Shown: piece by piece, positions 10,555 through 42,389 of the stretch | How positions within the stretch are numbered: position 1 is the first letter of the stretch | How the letters are laid out: every line of letters begins with the position of its first letter | Source of the DNA: Tethya wilhelma | Taxonomy: Eukaryota; Porifera; Demospongiae; Tethyida; Tethyidae | Length of the DNA: 64,000 bases | Direction: 5' to 3' | NCBI GenBank assembly: GCA_964030475.1 | Contig: CAXIPT010000008.1 | Location: 748,312-812,311 of the forward strand | Made by a program: the position numbers and the translations under genes | Notes under the pieces: generated by a model | Told to the model about the DNA's origin: nothing | The model's input: the letters and a program-made list of their open reading frames with translations, nothing else | The model's database searches: none

Positions 10555-11604
10555 AAGGGGTGGTCACTCCTATACCTGCAATTGAACCATTTGCGACCGC
10601 GGTCAAGATGCGGTCAAGGAGTCAAGGTCAATGGTCAAGAGGTCAAAGCCAAATTTCCACAGTCAAATGGTCAAGAGTAGGTTGATACTGAAATTTACTT
10701 CTATTCCGTTGTTTCTCTGCATTACACATGTTGTTCTTGCTATATTTGTGCTTTGTATCACAAAATTTTAATGCTAGATAGCTTCATCTCCACTTTTAAC
10801 AGTTAAAAAGACATGAAAATGCAAGCGCCTCGAACGTGGCTGTCATTTTAGGAGGTGTGGTCTCGGGCTATGCGCATGCGCATGCAGGGTGGAGCTTGAG
10901 TGCGAGCGAGTCATTGAATTATAGAGATACCAGTATTTCAGATAATCATCAATACATGAAAGCTCTCCGGGCATGTATATTGTATCTTACAGCATGCATT
11001 CAGAAATGCAAGTTTCATGAGTTGGTGGCCATGCAGATCACGACTCAAATTACTGTACTGTACTCAATGACTTCTGATCCAACTTCAATACACGAAATAG
11101 GTAATCAAGTAAGTACAGTGCTGCAACTAGTCCTGGATGATATAAATGAGACCATGAGTTCATTGAGTTCTTTTGATAGTAATGCTGGAGGAAAGATGCT
11201 TAGATATGTACTTTGCATCAACTTGATAAAGATTAGGTACAGCTCTGCTAGACTTTTATACTTCACTCCAACCTCCAACTTACTAGTAACTCACAGAATT
11301 TACTCTTGCAGCACATTGGTGCTCAGTACTTAGCAGCTGGGGACAGGCCTATATGGAATAAATTTCAATAGGAGGTGTGGCTACCCCACCCTTTAGCTTG
11401 CCATATACGGTTAATTACCGTATGACGTAATTTTGGTCAAGAAGACAAGGTATTATTGATCATTGATCTGGTGTACGTGTCAAGAGGTCAAGACGCTTTT
11501 CTAAGCGCGGTAAAGGGGTCCAAGGTCATATTCCGGGGGGGGTCAAAATTTTTGACCGCGGTCGCAAACGGTTCCATTGCAGGTATGGGAGTGACCACCC
11601 CTTT
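10555..11604. mobile_element. TIR element about 1,050 bp with an internal open frame
   Basis: The left end AAGGGGTGGTCACTCC and the following ATACCTGCAA..GAACC..TTTGCGACCGCGGTCAA appear inverted at 11,550-11,604 with few mismatches. Further GGTCAA-rich stretches continue on both sides. The interior holds a 165-codon open frame (10,836-11,333, plus strand) without a recognisable domain. It could be a captured gene fragment or chance. No target-site duplication is obvious. Confidence 0.65.
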
Positions 11605-11940
11605 CGAATTGCACGTACACCAGTGGCGGATCCAGGTAGTTTGTTTGGTTCGGACGAACCAGGTGTCATGTGAAATTGGTCACCCCCCATTTTGGTCACC
11701 CATGGTGACTAATCGCACGGTAAAATTTAAAATTCTAGTCACCTGGATGCCCATTTTACCGTTCGTTTGGGACCCGCCGGGTGACGTGACTGATGTACAC
11801 GGAAATCAGGCACCCCTTCGTAAAAATGGTCACCCCTTGCACGATTTGTCCCTAGCAAATACGCACTAAGTCTTAGAAAGAGTAGATAAGACTGTTAGTG
11901 ATTCTTGGTGCTGACTATAATATAGGCCCAGATCTAGAGT

Positions 11941-12132
11941 GATGGGCGGGGTTTCCGGACAGCGTTAGTTTGCGGACAATTTGACAATTGTTCTAGTCTT
12001 ACTAGTGATACACAAGTTTCAGTTAGTGATACACTTATTTCGCTAGCCAGCCCCCATTTATCTTGTGCGAAGTCTGGCTAACTAAAACTTCTACGATTGT
12101 CAAGTTGTCCGCAAACTGGAACCCCCGCCCAT
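11941..12132. mobile_element. MITE-like inverted repeat
   Basis: ATGGGCGGGGTTTCC, then AGTTTGCGGACAATTTGACAAT, at the left is mirrored at the right by ATTGTCAAGTTGTCCGCAAACT, then GGAACCCCCGCCCAT. An 8-bp insertion lies in the left arm. The element is about 190 bp with no coding capacity. Confidence 0.7.
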
Positions 12133-12608
12133 TACTCATTTCAAATTTAGTTGCTTTTGTACTTTCAGTAGCCTCCTTTGGCTGCATTGCCTGCTCTAAT
12201 CACAGATCCATGGATTATGCTAACCCGCGCTTTGCTTCCATGCATATCCATTGAAAGTTGTCTGGTGATTATTGAATTATCCATACAATGTACAGTAACA
12301 AAAATTAATAAAAGTAATAATGATAACAAAAAACAACTTGAACTTAAAATCTTGATGCAAGTTTATCTGTTACAATAACAAAATCGAATGCATCATATGG
12401 TAATTACTGGTCGATCCGTACTGCTACATCCTGAGAGCGTATTCTTTAGAACTGTGAATATAGCTAGTTGGCTGCATGAATGATACGATGTCATACAATT
12501 CACGCATGATCATATCAGTTTCTCTTTCTCAAAGCAAGTTGGCATAATATAATGCATGCACCCTGACCATAATAATACATACATGATTGCCATACACTGT
12601 TACAGTAN

Positions 12609-12675
12609 GAGTTATTCGCGTGAATATTTGTATTGCGCTAATGGGCCATCCGTGCCATTCCTGTGTACCCAGTAC
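12609..12675 (+). repeat. Second copy of the 67-bp exact repeat, next to an N
   Basis: Identical to 2966-3032. The single N at 12,608 directly precedes it. Confidence 0.85.
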
Positions 12676-12961
12676 TACCGTACTGGGAATAGCTGGCTAC
12701 TGATCTGTTTCTGTATGCATCTTTACTACAATTGTGTGTACTAGTTAACTTGTTCGTTATTTTTTATTGCATTAATAATTATTTTTTTACACTTCCTGTT
12801 ATTCATACGCATGCTTTGGAAAGAGTGGGTGGGGCAAATTATTATTGTCTGGTATCCAGGCAACAGCGCACAAAGGAATGCTCACTCTGGAGTTGATCTT
12901 GCAAGGGAGCATCTAACGAGTATGCCACCATCATCTTAGGATCAGCAGGCACAAGACAAAG

Positions 12962-15174
12962 ATGTCGTCCATTCGCTCGAGGATAGACGCCTTCGAGGCG
13001 CTGTCCAAGAAATCTGAAGACTCCTCCAAAGACAAGAAGAATGAATCACGTAAGAAAGCAGGCAACTCTGCCAACACTGACAGTCTGTAGCAAGACAAAT
13101 TGCTCTGTAAACAGCACAGATTGCAAATTGATAGGAAGAACTGGTGCATGACGATTGTCTATGTAGAAGCCGTGTAGATTTTCCTGGACCATTCCAGAAA
13201 TATTTGCTTTGGTATGTGTGTAGTTAGACAATAACCCATCCTCCTGTGAAACTATAGGTAAGCGGTTTCGTAATCCTGGTACTTCCAGTAGACGTGGAGC
13301 ACCAGAGCAAGAAGTTGACTCGCTTAGAGACTTTATCAGCATGAACAAGACGGCAAGCAAGACCCAGGATTTGAGTGGTAAGCCTGTGTGTGCAATAAAT
13401 CAAAGTGTGTGGTTGGTTGGTGCTGTTTTTTGTTTTTGTGTTACTGTAGAGATGATAGCTAGTGATAGTGACAATAGTAAACCATTGTGATCTTGTTCAT
13501 CCTTGTTCCATGCATGTATTACTCCCTTTCCTTGTTTCACTATTTAACAGACTTTGAGGCTGACCTCCAAGAAGTGTGGAGTGTTCGCAAGAACATCCAC
13601 CACAATGGAGGAGCCACCACTAGCACCAGCACAGGGAGTGGTACCTCTTCGTCCTTACCAAGTGTACAAGTGAAGGCAGGACAGTACTCCAGGCACGGAG
13701 CTATACCAGCCCAACAGACTCAAGGTCCAGCTGCACAAAGCAAAGGTACGTAGTCAGTATATATTCTGCCAAGTTATTTTCTTGTACACAAAGGTTCTGC
13801 GATAATGTGTAGTTATTATCCAATCTTTGAGCAAAGTGTTGATTCTCACTCTTTGTCTGTGGAAGCATATTGCATGTTGCGTGTAAATTGTACAACTTTA
13901 GCAAAATTTCAGCCATCTGTTGTACATTGCTGGGTCCTAGTGGGATGTGTAGTTTTCGTGAGTACATGGTCTGTCTGGATAGTGTTTATGCTGATGGATA
14001 AAGATACTGAAAGAGAGGAAGTTTTGTGTGTGTACTAACGCTGTGTTGTTGACAAAACATGTTTGCTCTGGTGTGTATGGAGTTGCGTAGATGTTTATGT
14101 TGTTAGCCAATTTGGCAAAGATTGTGGCAAACTTGGTCAAGTCCAGAGGTAACCAGGTTGGAGTGCTTTTGCCCTATTATGTACATCTTGTGTTAGTGTG
14201 TGTTGGTTTATAGAAGTAAAGATGAATTCCTTTCATATTTGAATAGTGCCATGCACTGGGGGAAAAAATGTATTGTATATACACCCGCACTAAATTGAAT
14301 TTTTTAGCTTATTATGATTGCATTGAATTCATAGTATAGTTTGTGCATGACTGCAGACATAATGGTTGCACACACACATACACACGTGCACAGACACACA
14401 CACACACACACACATACATACACACACACACACAAATTCAGGATTCCCGTTTGAAACAAAAAGAGCACCACTTCAAGGTGAGTCATCAAGAACCAACAGC
14501 TTTAATGTATTGTCATAAATGGATGCCTGTATTAGTCCTGTGTTAAATTTCTTTTAATGAACACTATTACACAGTTCATTAAAGCTATTAATCTAGCTGT
14601 CCATATCTTGTATCCATTAGAGCATTCACTCAGTTTCATCATATCCTTAGATGAGACTGGGTATCCATCCTGCTCTTGTAGCTGTGTGCCTATATATGGT
14701 AGCATTCTGAGTCAGGCTAGCTCCACATTTCATGCAACATCAGCTATAGAAAATGCTCCTGTATCTCTATTGCAATGTGGTGTAACTGTTCCTGTCCTGT
14801 GTCAAATGTACAGAGAACAACTCTAAGGACACACCATGGAATGTGAAGACCAGTGGCTATTCCTACAACTCCCAGGATGCTACGAGGAAGCAAGGTAGCT
14901 TTGATTGTTACTGTAGTGTATGGTACACACTTGTACATGTACATTTGACTGTGGATGCCATGGATGGATGTATACTTTGAGATCCCATAAAACAGGTGTT
15001 TGTGTCTACAAGTATAAGTGTGAGTGAATAGGAAAAAATTTATCCACTTCACTATCACAAGTGTCGTGTATTGATCAGGAAATTTTTTTGTTGACGATAA
15101 GTTTTTTTGTTTCGCTTAGATATAGCTATGGCATGATAAAATGGGTCATCCAATTTTCCTCACATTGTTCTATA

Positions 15175-15238
<64 letters not shown>

Positions 15239-17232
15239 CACCATGCTCCAGAGGAGAAGGTGAGCTATGCCAAGAAGATGGCCCAGGGCTATTTGAAATC
15301 AGTAGGGATGGGAGAGTACACACCCAAGGCCAGTGGCTACTCGAAGCAGGGTGACCACGAAACTCAGGTGAAACAGACATGGAAAAAAGCAGAGGATGAT
15401 TTTGACTTTAATGAACCAAAATCAAATAACCCATCGGTGAGAAAGATATCCAGCGAAGCAGCACCCAGACCTACAGACAGCGGCAAACCAATACATTTCT
15501 CACACGCAAAAGAGAATCAAACTCTTGTCCATAAGCCTGATGGTGAAGGCCAGGGGGAGGCCCCTTCCAAATCAAAAGTTGACGAGGCTGCGACAGTAAA
15601 GTGGCAGAGAGCAGATGAACATAATTTTGATTTTGGTGAGATCAAGGCTTCGTCACCCTCCACTGATAAGAAGAGCAGCAGTGAAATTGCTACACCTGCA
15701 AGTGAAGAGAATAGAGCACAAGGTATAAAACTCATCATTGCAAGTGTCTAGCTAGTTAACGTAGCCTTGTAAACCAGGCCCTCCCCGGTATGCTTAGTGC
15801 CTTCCCCGCTAAATAATAATTATTATGAGTTTACTTAGCTTTGTAAACCTGGCCCTCCCTAATATGCTTGCTAAGCGCATAGCAATAAGCACAATACATT
15901 CCGATTCCGATCATCGTTTCTAGCTTCTAGTAGCTTCATAAATTTTATTCATTTAGATGTAATCTTCATATGATGCCACTGGTATCTTTACATTCAAGTC
16001 TATTGACTGTAGCACCAGCTGTCACTTCTAGCATTTATTAATTCTCAACAAGTTAATATCAAATCTATTGCATTTCTTTTCGTTTCATCGCACAGAACAT
16101 CGCCACCCAAATGATAAGTTGAACTATGCTAAGAGAATGGCCCAAGGCTATTTAAAATCGGAAGGTTTGGGAGTCTACACTCCACAGCCCAGTGGCTACG
16201 CAAAACAGAGCAAAACAGAAGAATCTCACTCACAACAGAAGAGGATAGAGAGACGTGAAAATGACTCTAGATCCAAGTCCCCAGCCAGAAAGATTAGCAG
16301 TGAAAATGATCGCCCTACTGTGAATCAAGAGAAAAAAGGTCAGTATATATTCAAGTAATGTTATTATAGCTCTACAGTTTCATCATTATTATATATATAG
16401 GTAAAATTCATCAGTGGTTAACTTATGTTATGAAAACTTATTCATGAAAATTTTGTGAAAATAATTTAGTATATAATTATACTAGCCTCGTTCTTAGCTT
16501 GTTCTCCTAGCTGTGAAGGCCTAGGTATGAGACTTATTCTGACTAAGTACCTACAGCAGTTTTAACAGTATATTTGCATGCAGTCACTGACTCAGTTTTG
16601 CACACATGCAATCATGTTGCATTTACAGCGGTGTGTGTGAGAGTGACTCCAGAATCAGAGCAACGAAAGACAGATGAAAAGTTGAACTATGCCAAGCGGA
16701 TGGCTCAGAGCTACTTGAGGAAAGAGGGTCTTGGGGAATTCAGCCCGCAGAGCAGCAACTATGTGAAACAGACGGATGAATCACACTCGCATCCAACGTG
16801 GATGAAGGTGGAGACTGGTAGCAGTGAGACGAAGACCAGCAGCGAAAATGGACTATCAACTGGACAGACAGAAGAAGGTATGTTAGTATATGATAGATTA
16901 GAAATACACACATATTTCACAGTTCATACTTCTACTAGGCCTGCATACAGATAATATACCATCAGTATGTCATGTATTTGTCTACAAAAATAGTATTACT
17001 TAAATTCCCCACAGACCACAACCCACCACCTGAGAGGTTAAGCTATGCCAAGAGGATGGCCAAAGGCTACCTGAGATCAGTGGGCATGGGAGAGTACACT
17101 CCTAAGGCCAGTGGCTACTCGAAGCAATCCAAATCATCAGACAATCACTCCCAGAAGCAACCCCCCTCCTCTTCAACGCAGTGGAAGAACTTGAAGGGTT
17201 CAGATGAACAAGACTTTGAGTTTGATCTGTAA
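12962..17232 (+). CDS. YAK-repeat protein, 559 aa, unrecognised family
   Basis: Eight exons can be joined in frame: 12962-13049, 13258-13377, 13551-13745, 14814-14894, 15237-15722, 16096-16338, 16629-16877, 17015-17232. Every intron is phase 1, so the inner exons are interchangeable. Exons 5-8 each open with one copy of a roughly 33-residue motif: (N/S)YAK(K/R)MA(Q/K)GYL, then (K/R)xxG(M/L)GxYTP, then SGYxKQ. A second short motif, W followed by an acidic (D/E)FDF, ends two sub-blocks of exon 5 and the C-terminus (residues WKKAEDDFDF, WQRADEHNFDF, DEQDFEFDL). The rest is polar and Ser-rich, so it is likely intrinsically disordered. There is no signal peptide or membrane segment. I do not recognise the family. 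Aromatic-acidic FDF motifs could be adaptor-binding peptides, but that is speculation. It ends about 500 bp before the synaptotagmin-like gene on the same strand. Confidence 0.8.
15178..15236 (+). repeat. (AC)n microsatellite forming a 3' splice site
   Basis: The repeat runs directly into the acceptor AG of exon 5 of the YAK-repeat gene. Confidence 0.85.
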
Positions 17233-17747
17233 ATTGATCAGGCATTCAATTGATCAGGAGCTCTCTTCATTAATTTTTTGTTGTTATTGTTATTGTTGTT
17301 GCTGCATTTTTTTGTAATGTTTATTGTTTGTTGATGTTTACTCCTCAATGCAGGAGATTAAAATCAGTTTTGTCACATTACTTATAGTTATCATATTCAT
17401 ACATGTGTGTACACTACCAATTTGCTGATGGGAAAATATGCATGACCTTGACCTTTGCATGTATGTTACATCATAGATAATACCTATGGCTACATGCATG
17501 TACATGTGCATGTGGCACGCATGCATGACGTCACTCACTATTAAATACGTCATAGACATCACGTGTTCAGGCATCCTGCACTAGCTGTACTTTGACCTCT
17601 GATGCTGCCGGATGTGCATGGATGTGAAGTCAGCCCAGCCAGGAAGAGCCCAACAAAGTAGGTATGCTAAAGTTCTTCAGGTCTTTGCCCATAAAGCCTA
17701 AAGAGTGAATTACAAGCGTTTCTTCTTATAGCATTGAAGGTGGTAGT

Positions 17748-29795
<12,048 letters not shown>

Positions 29796-30100
29796 TACAT
29801 AGCCCAACATGTACATCCAGATATGTACTATGTCATAATATTATATTATATTGCTGGTGCTTTTATCAAATCACTTTAGATTTCACTTGTGCAAGCTGTT
29901 TAGTGTATAATTCTCGTGCTGTATAATATCAATCTTTTATTAAAATTAATTTTAATATTCAATTATCAATAGTCAATGGTACATAATGTATTTAAAAAAA
30001 ACAAAAACAAATTGACTACATACAAACATAAATACGTACAATGCATAGACTGGTAAGAACATGTATGAATAATTCTATCCCTCTGATACCCCATTGTCAG

Positions 30101-34602
<4,502 letters not shown>

Positions 34603-34623
34603 AGTTTCTCAGTACTAGCTAGG

Positions 34624-34656
<33 letters not shown>
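34624..34656 (+). repeat. (GT)n microsatellite at the mannosidase duplication junction
   Basis: It lies between the last distal-set exon (34,662) and the proximal first exon (34,602). A matching (GT)n abuts exon 7 at 31,586-31,616, so GT repeats may have been the recombination points. Confidence 0.8.
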
Positions 34657-34657
<1 letters not shown>

Positions 34658-34661
34658 TTAC

Positions 34662-38368
<3,707 letters not shown>

Positions 38369-38795
38369 ATTTCTGCTGGGCAACTATCAGTCTTTCCTAT
38401 TAATATGATGCTATCAGTCCTTGATTCTGTGTGAGTGTATGTGTGCGTGCGTAAATACAGATACAGGGAAACCACAAATTTTTTATCATGAAAAACAACA
38501 ACAAAAAAACACAAACTTAAAAAAAATAAGGAATACTAACCAGTCAACAGTTCTTTGTATTCTTCACAGGCTAAAGAACTATCTAGCGTGACTTGATATC
38601 ATATCGTCTTCTTAGTCAAATCTCGTTTTAGTGTCTTCACACACAGCTTTTCTCAGAACTGGTGGACAAAAGACGAGGTCCAGGCTGCGCTGCGGAAGGA
38701 GAAGGCAGAAAGTTACACCCCGCTTTTCAGTTACGTCATTTCAAAGTGAAACCACGTGACCACTTCCGGTTTGTTCCTTAGGGTCTTTTTGAAAA
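38369..38795. promoter_or_regulatory. Candidate bidirectional promoter, mannosidase (-) and CEP43 (+)
   Basis: The two start codons are 427 bp apart and face away from each other. The interval contains ACCACGTGACCACTTCCGGT (about 38,751), which holds an E-box CACGTG and an ETS-type TTCCGG core. No TATA box was identified. Confidence 0.45.
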
Positions 38796-41314
38796 ATGGC
38801 GGGTGAAGAGGATGTGGAGCTGAGGGACCTTGTAGCACAGACGCTAGAAGCCAAGGGAGTCCTTGGGAAGATAAGAGTGAGTTTTAAATAGACTTGAGGA
38901 TGATAACTAAATGTTGAAATGTATGGGTTAGTCAAAGATAAGGCTTGTAAATTGAGAAAACACTGCCACCATTGTCTTTAGTTGTGAATGAATGACCACT
39001 ACATGTACACAATTTGTACACAAATGTGTTAATGTGTATGCTTATTATGTACAGGCACAGTTGAGGGCAAGTGTTTTCCTTGCTCTAGAGGAGCAAGAAT
39101 CACAGCAGGTATGTCAGTTTACTATCCTAACTAACTTAATGTACACATGCATGTCTAATACCCAGAAAATTCCTTTTCTCTTTGTTTTCCAGAAGCCTCA
39201 TCCTCTGGCTAGCTCAAAGTTGTTACAATACCTGAAGACAAAAGAAGGTACAAGGCAAACAGATGGCATGTACACTTTTCTACTGAAGTATCTTGTACAT
39301 TTTTTGCTACAATGATATTACGTACACTATGATAATATTATGGTACGACTAAAGTGTGGGTAGTATTGTACTGTGTACTCGTGTACATAGGTCAGACAGT
39401 TACTGCTCTAGTTCGTGAGTTTCTGGAGTTCTTTGAGTTGGACTATACATGTTCAGTGTTTGACCCAGAGACCACTGCAGTAAGCCCGTGTTGAATCTAC
39501 TTAGTTTGAGTGTTTGTTTTATTTGTTGTGTCTAAACATATTCATGCATTTGTATCTATTGCCATAGATAATATTATCTATGCTATTGCCTATGTACACA
39601 TGTTATCTTAATGAAAATACCTGCTAATACTCTATGATTTTAATCCTTTAGTTGGAGACTTATCCTGGTAGAGAGAAGTTGGCGAGAGAGCTCAGTCTCG
39701 ACTCTCAAGCTGTATCAAGTGGTCCTCTTTTAGCGGCTGTGCTTCAAAAAAGCGCCTCTAAACCACAAACAACTGTTACTAGGCAACTCAATTTCGATTC
39801 TTCACAACCTGGTAGCGAAAGCAGTCAAATTGTAACGAGTGGAGTGGCAACAAGTGCTCTAGCTACGTCTCTACCCACCGACAGTAAAGCTGTATTCTCA
39901 CAGTCTTCAACATTAGCTGGTAGTGGAGTGCCTAATCTAGATGGGCTGGGCACGTATGAATCTGAACCAGGATATTCAACTTTCAGGTCAAGTCTCCACA
40001 CGACTCAGCCTAATGATATCCTCTTTAGGGGCAGTGGAGGAGGGTCTACCACTATGGCAGGCACATCAACAATACACACTCACACATCGATAACTTCTAT
40101 AGGTCTAAATACGAACGAAAATAGTAATCTCACGTCGGGATTTGAACCGAGAATCACTTCAGAACTTGGAACAAGCAATGGGGGACAGCCTCCTTTGTCA
40201 ACAGTAGCTCAAAACTCTTTAGGTTCTGATTTGAAACAGCCTGGCATCAATGTAAGCTCGCTGCAGGAGCAAGGGTTGAGGGCTGAATTAGGAGAGTCAT
40301 TTGTCGATTCGGCTGATTCTTCTCTGGATGTGGACAAACTGTTGAGTAAAGCTGGAGGTTTGGAGACTGTTTTGAAACCCCCAGGTGCTAGTGAGCTGAA
40401 TGATTTCTATTCACAGCCACTGTCGTCTGTTGTGGGTGGCAAAGGCACTGCAGGGTACGTTACTGTGTGTATGTGTTCTTATCGTTCAAAGGGAAGGGTT
40501 ACACTTTTGGATTAGAAATAAATGGGGAAAGCCTAGGAACAAAGACTGCGTGTGGGGGTGTGGGTGTCTGCAGAGTGTGTGTGTGTGTCTCAAATTACAG
40601 TTTGTATCTCTTTACAACTCTAGTCATTATTTCACCTAATCCCACGGTTTGTTAGTATGGCTCATTTTCCATTCGTTATTCCAGGGGCACTGGTAAACTA
40701 CCTCTGGATCTTGAGTATCGACTGAAAGAGCATACAACTAGAAGAGGAGACGGTGATGGATCATATGAAGAGGACTTTCACAGGTAAACACCTCACTGTC
40801 ACTTAAATGAATTGCGTGTAGTATTGTCTTTCTCTGGAATTTGTGAAAATGAGAACCAGTGCCAAATGAAATGTTTTGTTGATTCTGTGAGTCTTTTTTC
40901 TTTCATTGTGCAGTGATGGTCAAATTTCAGAGCACCTTGAAGATCCCTCAAACTCGCTCCTTTCAAGTAGAGCAAGTGATAAGGTAACTTGTCCTCATAC
41001 ATTTTTGTTTTGCTATTTAGGTACATGCACCTAGCAGCCACCCACTGCCTAGGTATGTAATTCAAGATATTGGGCCTATTGACTATTTCCCTGTAAACAT
41101 TTACTACTTCCTCTCTGATGGTGGCTTAGTTTATCATACCATTCATTGTTGGGTCTTGTATGGATTACAGTATGTTTGTTGTGGTGTGCTCTATTTGGAA
41201 TAGTGGCATTGTTTTCCTCCATTGTGTATGTAGTTTGGTGAAACTGAGGATCACACGTTCTCTGAGACTAGTGCAGCTGGAGGGTTTGACCATACAGAAC
41301 ACGTCCACTCTTAG
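38796..41314 (+). CDS. CEP43: FGFR1OP/FOP-like centrosomal protein, 443 aa
   Basis: Eight exons join in frame: 38796-38876, 39055-39108, 39193-39247, 39391-39479, 39652-40454, 40685-40783, 40914-40983, 41234-41314. The N-terminus (EEDVELRDLVAQTLEAKGVL, then LRASVFLALEEQE) and the LisH-type dimerisation segment (SSKLLQYLKTKEGQTVTAL, then EFLEFFELDYT) match vertebrate FOP closely. FOP anchors proteins such as CEP350 at centrioles and ciliary bases. The large exon 5 encodes a Ser/Gly-rich linker that is longer than in human FOP (399 aa), and the acidic C-terminus is short. It is head to head with the mannosidase gene. Confidence 0.92.
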
Positions 41315-41770
41315 TCTGGTATTCAAATTTCACTATCACTGTAAACAGCACAACACAAGATATACATGTATCTATGCACATAATGATATTGTGAGGTTGA
41401 AAGCACATGTGAACCAATCCTCACGTGATCAGAATTGTTAATTATTCTACAAATTTAAGGATCTGTTGTATGTTTCTCTACTACTGTTTATAAGTTCAGT
41501 GTGTGCGTGTGTGTGTGTGTGTGTGTCTATGTGTGAAAGTACTGTGTTTCTACGTACTTTCACTTCACGTACCATAATCATTATTCAAAATCTTTTGTGA
41601 AATTATTAACACTCATACAAGATTGTACCACTATGCACTTGTTGTTAGTATAAAAAACAAACATATTTTTGATAACCGTAAAACAACAATAATATATGTT
41701 AATATGTAAGGTGGGAGTACTATCACATAAAATGCGAGATGAGATTGAATTTCTAACAGAAGGTGTGAAT

Positions 41771-42163
41771 CTAGTCGTCAGAGTACCCTGCCATGTCGGC
41801 ATACGAAAAACCTCTATACCCTTTCCAAGCGTAGTACGCAGTCCTGACATTGTACGCTCCTGGTAAGAAGCATATTGCACCCACCACTAGTAGAGGAGCG
41901 CCCTTGTCTCCTATGACCCCGGCTCCTATCACTCCTCCCACCATGAGTGAGCCTAACACCAGCAAGAGAGTGCCCAGGAAGAAGAGAAAGACCGCAAGGA
42001 CGATGGATTTTGTGGGCGTCTTTATGGGCGTCACGTCGTCAAACTGGTCGTCGTAGTAGTCATCTTTTGAATGTTTCTTAGAAGCTCTTCTTCGACTGCT
42101 AGGCTCTTCAAATTCAACAGTTTCTCTCAGTCGAGTGTACTTGGTTCTGCTTCTTGTGGTCAT
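41771..42163 (-). CDS. TMEM230: TMEM230-family membrane protein, 130 aa
   Basis: A single exon. It has a basic/acidic N-terminal tail, then two hydrophobic helices (residues about 54-76 and 88-105), then the conserved block LPGAYNVRTAYYAWKGYRG, with FSYADMAGYSDD at the C-terminus. Human TMEM230 has the closely similar LPGFYHLRIAYYASKGYRG and ends in acidic residues. The family sits on secretory and recycling vesicles. The N-terminal tail is longer and more charged than in the human short isoform. Confidence 0.9.
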   Translation of the reverse strand: MTTRSRTKYTRLRETVEFEEPSSRRRASKKHSKDDYYDDQFDDVTPIKTPTKSIVLAVFLFFLGTLLLVLGSLMVGGVIGAGVIGDKGAPLLVVGAICFLPGAYNVRTAYYAWKGYRGFSYADMAGYSDD

Positions 42164-42389
42164 ATTGAAAATTCTTGCCGTAAAGGGTTAAATATTTTAT
42201 TCTTAGCCACACCTATTTTGAAGAAAATCTTTTCCAGAGATATGTACGAAAATGCTCAGCACAAGAAAGGCTGCAACTATACTAAAAGACGTAAAATTTC
42301 CAGGTATTAAAAGGAAGTATTCTTAAGTCTAAGGTCTAGTAAGCAGGCCAGTGCGAATAAGACTTTATACACATTGTTGTGTCGTTGCT
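42164..42389. promoter_or_regulatory. Candidate bidirectional promoter, TMEM230 (-) and MFI homologue (+)
   Basis: About 226 bp separate the divergent start codons. No core element is identified with confidence. Confidence 0.35.

Noticed and set aside
10353..10685. ORFs of 100-110 codons rich in His/Thr
   Set aside because: They are translations of the ACACTCACATGT minisatellite in several frames.
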